Below are positions 60,901-64,000 of a DNA stretch of 64,000 nt, in pieces. How positions within the stretch are numbered: the first letter of the stretch is position 1; each line of letters opens with the position of its first letter. The position numbers and the translations under genes are program-made. This DNA comes from Micropterix aruncella (Eukaryota > Arthropoda > Insecta > Lepidoptera > Micropterigidae): assembly GCA_944548615.1 (NCBI GenBank), contig OX155952.1:26051224-26115223 (forward strand). The letters run 5' to 3'. Under the pieces are notes generated by a model. It saw nothing but the letters and a program-made list of their open reading frames with translations, did no database searches and had not been told where the DNA came from.

Positions 60901-63900
60901 ATAATAGAAAAAGCTTTTATTATCAGATATAGAAGTGAATTTACTCTCTTAACTATATTTATTATGTGGGTCTCCCATTTGAGGTCCCAGGACATAGTGA
61001 TGCCGAAGTCTTTCTGGGTCATAACTGGCTGTATTTTTTTCCCCTCAATGGTATACTCTAGCCGTGGATTTGCAGACCCAATATGTAGAACAGTGCATTT
61101 ATCTGCATTGAGAGAGAGCAACCATTCCTTGGTCCACTGCACTGCGTAGTTAAGGCTGTCCTGAATGTTCTGATGAGCTATGAGTGGGTTCGCGAAGAAC
61201 TTGGTGTCGTCGGCAAATAGAGCAAAGTCCAATTCCATAATTGCTTTTAAGTCAGTCAAGAAATAGGACCCAGCACTGAACCCTGGGGGACTTCACTGGG
61301 GACTTTATGCAGAATGACATTCTCCAACTCTCACTGTGAATGTCCTGTCAGTTAGAAAGTCTTGCAACCACGCCAGTAGCTAGCTTTCCAAGAATTCCAA
61401 AGTGTTCCATCTTGTGAGTGAGACGTTTTATTGGTACACGGTCAAATGCCTCATCATAGTCTAAGTGAGTAACATCAGTTGGGCATCGCTCGTTCCAGTC
61501 GCTTGTCCATTTATCGAGGCATGTTAAAAGATTTGTCATAGTTGACCGTCGTTGCGTGAACCCATGCTGTTCATCAATTATTACCATTTCTTGGCTCAGG
61601 AATGATCTGATTTCATGAGCAATAATAATGCCGAAACATTATAATATCGTAATTATTTAAAATTACCAGTTGCTGTGTTCATACACATGCTTATGAATCA
61701 TACTCAGATGAGCGCGCTCATCTGCAAACTTGGCAGCCACTGTCCGCACGCTCTGCGGTCCATTCCCGGGCGACGCAGTGAATGCTGATGACGTTTTGTT
61801 AGGTGTGACTCCGCGCAACTTGCAATTTTTGCCACCAAGTTTGCAGGTCGTTCCCGCGACCGCGGCGGCTACTTGACCGTGCAAACCTGCAGTGTCATTA
61901 GTTTTGAAACAAAACAGTTGACCCGCAACCGCGGCAGGCGCGGGTAAAAACCACACCGTGAGTTTTTAGGCTCATGATCATACGACAATCTTTTACAACC
62001 GACCTTACTATGAATAATTTTATATGTATGCGTGCGGGTAATATTTGTTTAAGGGTGTGTCTTGTTATTACATCCGGTCGACTAGCTTGCAAATGCAATT
62101 CCATTAATTTTATCCCAACGTAAAATGGGGACCCAGCCGGGAATCGAACCCGAAACCATACAATGTAAGATCAGGCGACCTAACCACTATGCCACCGGAC
62201 CATATATTTATACCTAAGGTGCAAATTTTTAAACGATTTGAGATAAGTTAGTCCCCTCGGTGATTAAGCTTACAATTTAAAAATTGTTAAAAATGCGTTT
62301 GGCGATACAATACCTGTTCTTGTAAAATACACACCTCTCTGGGCACATTCCTTTTTAAGGCTTAATCGTAAGGGGGTGCCTTTGAGCAACGTGCCGCGAC
62401 CTGTTTGAATGGTCAAGCCGATTTCAAACGTCGCTATGCCGCTCGCGTTGCCAGAGCATGGTAGCAAAACGCTAAACTCTGAAAGAATATCGATCAATTA
62501 ATATTTTTTTAGGGAATATATGCAGTTTAGCTAACTCTGCCATTTTTTTAAAAAACTAACATCCTGCTGTCAAAGAGGTGTTTATGATTTTTTTTTAAAA
62601 AAAACCTAGCATAACCTACTGCCATATAGGCGTTGATGAATTGTTTAAAAAAAAAAGACTAAACCTACAGTACCGTGCGAATTTAATGGAACAGAGTATT
62701 TTTCTTCGAAAAGTGCTTTATTGGACATAAACATACAAAAACAGTACTGCTAGTTATAGATTGTTAGTTTTAATATAGAATGTGTCCTCCTTTTGCATTG
62801 ATAACACATTTCACTATTGTAGGCATATAATTTACCAGGTTTTGTCAGCTTAGCCGAATTTGATCCCAATTTGAATTCAGACATCTTATCAAACTATATG
62901 ACACGGGAGCTTCACAAGGTCTATCCTTCCGAGGGAATTTTTCAACAGTATCTCGCCCCATGCTTTTCTTCGAAAAAAGTGAAACAGTTTTTCACACAGA
63001 ATCAAATTTTTGGACTTAATGGCCCGGCAACTCCCCCGATCTCAACCCGATCGAAAACCTCTGGGCTATTTGCAAAAAACGCCTCTCCAAGATGGATTGT
63101 ATAATGAAAACCAAAATGATCAGTGCAGTAATTCAAGTCTGGTTTCACGATGATGAACTGAAAGGAAGCTACAAGAGTGAAAGGTGTTATCAACGCAAAA
63201 GGAGGACACATTCTATATTAAAACTAACAATCTATAACCGCCAGTACTGTTTTTGTATGCTTATGTCCAATAAAGCACTTTTTGAAGAAAAATACTTAGT
63301 TCTAATTAATTCGCATGGTACTGTACAGCCACATAGGTATTTGGCGCTTATTTAAATGCCTATATCTCGCTTATTTATAGAGATAGAGCAAAGATTTTTA
63401 CAGATTCCTAATCAGTGTCATGAATATAGTGGGGGTAAAACATCTTCAATGTAGAAGAGTTTGCTAAACTGCATAAATACCCTTTTTAGTTAGCTTAAAA
63501 CTGCATGGTGCAAACATGAATAGATTAGATGTGCTAGTGCAAACGACAAGGTAAAATAGAGAATCATGCATTATTTAATCCTTTTCGCACCGAAAGAATA
63601 ATGAAAATTAACCTTTTGGTCTCCGAGGAACTCTCCCTTTCGTCTTAATAGATATCACAGGCGGCTTCAGTACATTAGGATCTGAAGAATTCAACGTATC
63701 AAAATTATAGAAGTACTTTTTATTGCCGGCCTTCCATGTAAAGTTAACATAACCCACTTCAGACGGTATCACAGGCAGTGTATGCGAAAAATTCGGATCC
63801 AATATGTAAGGCAGCACGTTTCCGTGTACAATAGCGTAAATCTCCATCGAAAACCCTGCAAAGGAATAGCAGAGTTAATAAAAGCCGTTGCTGCGTTTTC

Positions 63901-64000
63901 AAAATGTCGAAATCAAAACATTTACCGCTGAACATTTTCACCTGTCGCTCGTCGATCCATAAAGATAGATCTCCTCCGTTTCTCTCATTATTCTTGGGGT
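51943..64000 (-). CDS. shf: shifted / WIF1-family secreted protein, 3' part
   Basis: Exons on the minus strand: 64000 (open at the window edge)-63926, 63855-63613, 62478-62335, 58549-58349, 52345-52250 and 52169-51943, all in frame through phase-1 junctions. The first three encode a WIF domain ([41 protein letters not shown]). The last three encode five EGF repeats with regular CxxxC-xNGG-C-CxCPxGYxGxxC spacing, ending after [17 protein letters not shown]. The signal peptide and first residues are outside the window. In Drosophila, shf is a secreted protein that stabilises and spreads lipid-modified Hedgehog with glypicans; the vertebrate homologue WIF1 binds Wnts. The intron 52346-58348 contains COQ7 and a piggyBac element. 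The gene looks intact. Confidence 0.95.
53066..53895 (+). CDS. COQ7: COQ7, 5-demethoxyubiquinone hydroxylase
   Basis: Three exons, 53066-53155, 53241-53469 and 53618-53895, with GT/AG borders, encode about 198 residues. Residues 1-30 are basic and hydroxylated without acids (mitochondrial import). The di-iron carboxylate core is complete: E42 in [12 protein letters not shown], the [12 protein letters not shown] helix, the [13 protein letters not shown] helix and [10 protein letters not shown]. The enzyme hydroxylates demethoxyubiquinone in the penultimate step of coenzyme Q synthesis on the inner mitochondrial membrane. AATAAA lies only five bases after the stop (53900-53905). The gene lies entirely within a shf intron, on the opposite strand. 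Confidence 0.96.
53900..53905 (+). terminator. COQ7 polyadenylation signal
   Basis: AATAAA immediately follows the COQ7 stop codon, implying a very short 3' untranslated region. Confidence 0.6.
54174..57157 (-). mobile_element. piggyBac-type transposon, structurally complete
   Basis: TTAA at 54170-54173 and 57158-57161 flank a 2984-bp element. The ends read CACGTTCCTGGACAGTAC and, inverted, CACGTTCCCGGACAGTAC, 18 bp with one mismatch. Further ccgtactgtc / gacagtacgg motifs occur just inside both ends (54259-54270, 54298-54312, 54331-54342, 57136-57147), as expected for sub-terminal transposase sites. It contains one uninterrupted transposase gene on the minus strand. Ends do not start with the usual CCC. 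It sits inside a shf intron. Confidence 0.93.
54629..56659 (-). CDS. piggyBac transposase, 676 residues, intact
   Basis: A single uninterrupted frame. The N-terminal 165 residues are acidic and serine-rich. The DDE_Tnp_1_7 core follows from about 185. The catalytic aspartates are visible at D323 (SLDESL), D401 (FMDNFY) and D503/D506 (GGIDRVDQM); the spacing of 78 and 102 matches piggyBac (268/346/447). The C-terminus has a cysteine-rich domain, C633xxC636, C649xxC652 and C659xxC662 plus H667/H670, used by piggyBac enzymes to bind the ends. All key residues and a full length are present, so activity is possible. The start ATG is the first in frame and close to the right end of the element. Confidence 0.95.
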   Translation of the reverse strand: MSYPNEEQRIQKLLEDVSTPESTAESSEDPFHDDGEFGSDADFVPNSEDASSSENEIRRVRNHQIIRKNVFSLAISSDESSEEDGNPSLSEKRPYKIHDSSVNPSLLPQLPAHSSEEFASRANEASTSRPIIQSPIIATFSEEDDDPAFIGNRDEGWSRSIEPIPDFHFDSSSAGLSINIDAHKTPLDIFRLVFSEQLIEYVISRTNINGANLAAQNRPHTRNSRKTKFNPVHIDEMLSFLGICLLQGQVKFPERRRFFSNDSLYHHPVFSYVMSGRRFEQILRCLCVSDDDAKGEKKVLDFIAALTNNFQRIYSPEKELSLDESLILFRGRLHFRQYIKSKKARYGIKFYELTSASGYVLGLTMYCGKGESDCEIGKKTEGIVMKLLRPYLTKGHHVFMDNFYNSVELSGNLLKLRTHTNGTLRKNRKSNPKLLVNRKLKKGDYFWLRKHNVYVSAWRDKRPVFVITTRNHPNLREVSNRYGKMSLKPQEVSSYNEFMGGIDRVDQMIAYYSSPRKTIRWYKRVFFYLLDLSVWNGFYLFRKYVMNGDKKYGFLQFRDDLIKQMCKINPIFKGSDIIKNESIYSSRRFNKERTAHHREELTKKNTVDEMRGHWPQKIPPGPNNKRHFKFLNCKMCMLQNKRKETRYQCMGCPKKPALCPECFNDWHRIHGNDLVI
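57162..57790. other. shf intron between piggyBac and minisatellite
   Basis: A plus-strand stretch at 57300-57545 reads in broken frames like reverse-transcriptase sequence ([13 protein letters not shown], then [35 protein letters not shown]), so it is probably a retrotransposon relic. The rest is featureless. Confidence 0.5.
57792..58038. repeat. GC-rich minisatellite
   Basis: About ten imperfect copies of a 20-25-base unit, ggggtagaggggaggcgcgg, in AT-rich DNA of the shf intron. Variation among units shows it is old. G-rich runs on this strand could form quadruplex structures. Confidence 0.9.
58560..59165. other. shf intron, featureless part
   Basis: AT-rich. A pair of loosely inverted aatcgttgcatcccta / gggtgcaacggatt segments at 58633 and about 59022-59040 (starting ggggtgcaacgga) may be the ends of a small hAT-like MITE of about 400 bp. 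Only the ends match. Confidence 0.45.
59171..59493. mobile_element. Palindromic MITE family D, complete copy
   Basis: Inverted ends caatgggctcaattgcgt and caatgggatcgattgca bound a 323-bp near-palindrome. The flanks tttaatcat and tttaactat may be a decayed 8-9-bp target duplication. A truncated second copy is at 38787-39060. No coding capacity. Confidence 0.8.
59500..60190. other. shf intron, no recognised features
   Basis: Nothing recognisable apart from T-rich runs. Confidence 0.5.
60190..61620 (-). mobile_element. CR1/jockey-like non-LTR retrotransposon, broken
   Basis: Minus-strand frames 61587-61348 ([29 protein letters not shown]) and 61259-60837 ([49 protein letters not shown]) are the fingers, FADD catalytic motif and thumb of a reverse transcriptase. 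The thumb continues in broken frames to about 60470, ending near DTVNSF. A family A MITE (60295-60460) interrupts it there, and an (aat)-rich tail lies near 60200. A frameshift separates the two frames. Confidence 0.85.
60295..60460. mobile_element. TTAA MITE family A, partial inverted copy
   Basis: Reads, on the minus strand, CCCTTCAGGCCTCGGCCC then cagccgattgacaagtt and tgtcccaaaaaatttta, as in 3636-3876. TTAA at 60461-60464 marks its intact end. The other end is lost near 60295. It splits the C-terminus of the surrounding retrotransposon. Confidence 0.75.
61640..61955. other. CpG-rich segment in shf intron
   Basis: GC-rich compared with the neighbourhood and containing several inverted and direct cctgcaaac / gtttgcag motifs (61698-61890). 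A 97-codon minus-strand frame has no family resemblance. Possibly part of an unclassified MITE. Confidence 0.4.
61965..62201 (-). mobile_element. tRNA-derived SINE
   Basis: The minus-strand head (62201-62126) has an intact RNA polymerase III box A (TGGCATAGTGG) and box B (GGTTCGATTCC), and GGTCCGG/CTGGGTC acceptor arms that pair with wobbles. The anticodon arm does not form a proper stem, so it is not a working tRNA. A tRNA-unrelated body follows for at least 160 bases. No second copy was seen in the window; the 3' end is uncertain. Confidence 0.7.
62530..63465 (+). repeat. Dispersed repeat R1, copy 5, split by a Tc1 derivative
   Basis: R1 sequence runs to aaacctaca near 62667 and resumes at 63325 with cataggtatttggcgcttattt, cttatttatagag and ccta-atcagtg. 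The halves rejoin at a TA dinucleotide. Confidence 0.75.
62668..63324 (+). mobile_element. Tc1-type element, 657 bp, defective
   Basis: Long inverted ends of about 85-100 bases begin CAGTACC and continue through gcttta / aaagcac, ggacataa and the aaaacagtactg inner limit. TA flanks are at 62666-62667 and 63325-63326. Inside, plus-strand frames retain the transposase C-terminal half: [20 protein letters not shown], then [15 protein letters not shown] in a shifted frame. The second catalytic aspartate is replaced by tyrosine (QQYLAPC for QQDxAPC). It is not autonomous. Confidence 0.9.

Noticed and set aside
62126..62201. Functional tRNA gene
   Set aside because: Box A and box B are good, but the anticodon arm does not pair and the sequence runs into an unrelated body, so a tRNA-derived SINE fits better.
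1..64000. CRISPR arrays, operons, ribosome binding sites, prophage
   Set aside because: The window is eukaryotic with spliced genes; tandem repeats present are satellites or MITE subrepeats without spacer structure.

Overview
This window is AT-rich, intron-bearing insect DNA. The evidence is spliced genes with GT/AG introns, typical insect orthologues (ewg, shifted, a kinesin-13, JMJD6, COX5A, COQ7) and many DNA transposons (mariner, Tc1, piggyBac, PIF/Harbinger, hAT-like) and non-LTR retrotransposon pieces. The order of insect cannot be fixed from sequence alone; a beetle-like or other holometabolous genome is a guess.

Layout. 1-5.1 kb is probably the first intron of a kinesin-13 (Klp10A-type) gene on the minus strand, whose first coding exon is at 5104-5161. 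About 0.7 kb away and head-to-head lies a complete three-exon JMJD6 gene (5890-7388, +). After a block of MITEs comes a two-exon COX5A (11552-12077, +). The centre is filled by two tandem minus-strand genes of the NRF1/P3A2/erect wing family. The first (14168-23399) looks like canonical ewg: it keeps the alternative 3' terminal exon arrangement known from Drosophila ewg and has a CTG codon in good context upstream of the first ATG. The second (35902-46890) is a diverged paralogue whose nine exons join into one open frame of 438 codons, with shared intron positions and phases but no 45-codon internal exon and no alternative last exon. The right third (51943 to beyond 64000, -) is the WIF-domain plus EGF-repeat gene shifted (WIF1 family). 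One of its introns contains a complete COQ7 gene on the opposite strand and a structurally intact piggyBac-type transposon with matched inverted repeats and TTAA targets.

Function. COX5A (complex IV) and COQ7 (ubiquinone synthesis) are mitochondrial respiration genes, and NRF1, the vertebrate relative of ewg, is a regulator of such genes. Their closeness here may be chance. Klp10A, ewg and shifted are all X-linked in Drosophila, so the window probably comes from the equivalent of that ancestral chromosome arm.

The intergenic and intronic DNA is a palimpsest of nested mobile elements: a TTAA-flanked MITE inside a mariner, a Tc1 derivative inside a dispersed repeat, a MITE inside a LINE, one LINE end inside another LINE relic, and a GC-rich repeat inside a 3.8-kb DDE-type element. 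Several foldback MITEs sit close to exons.
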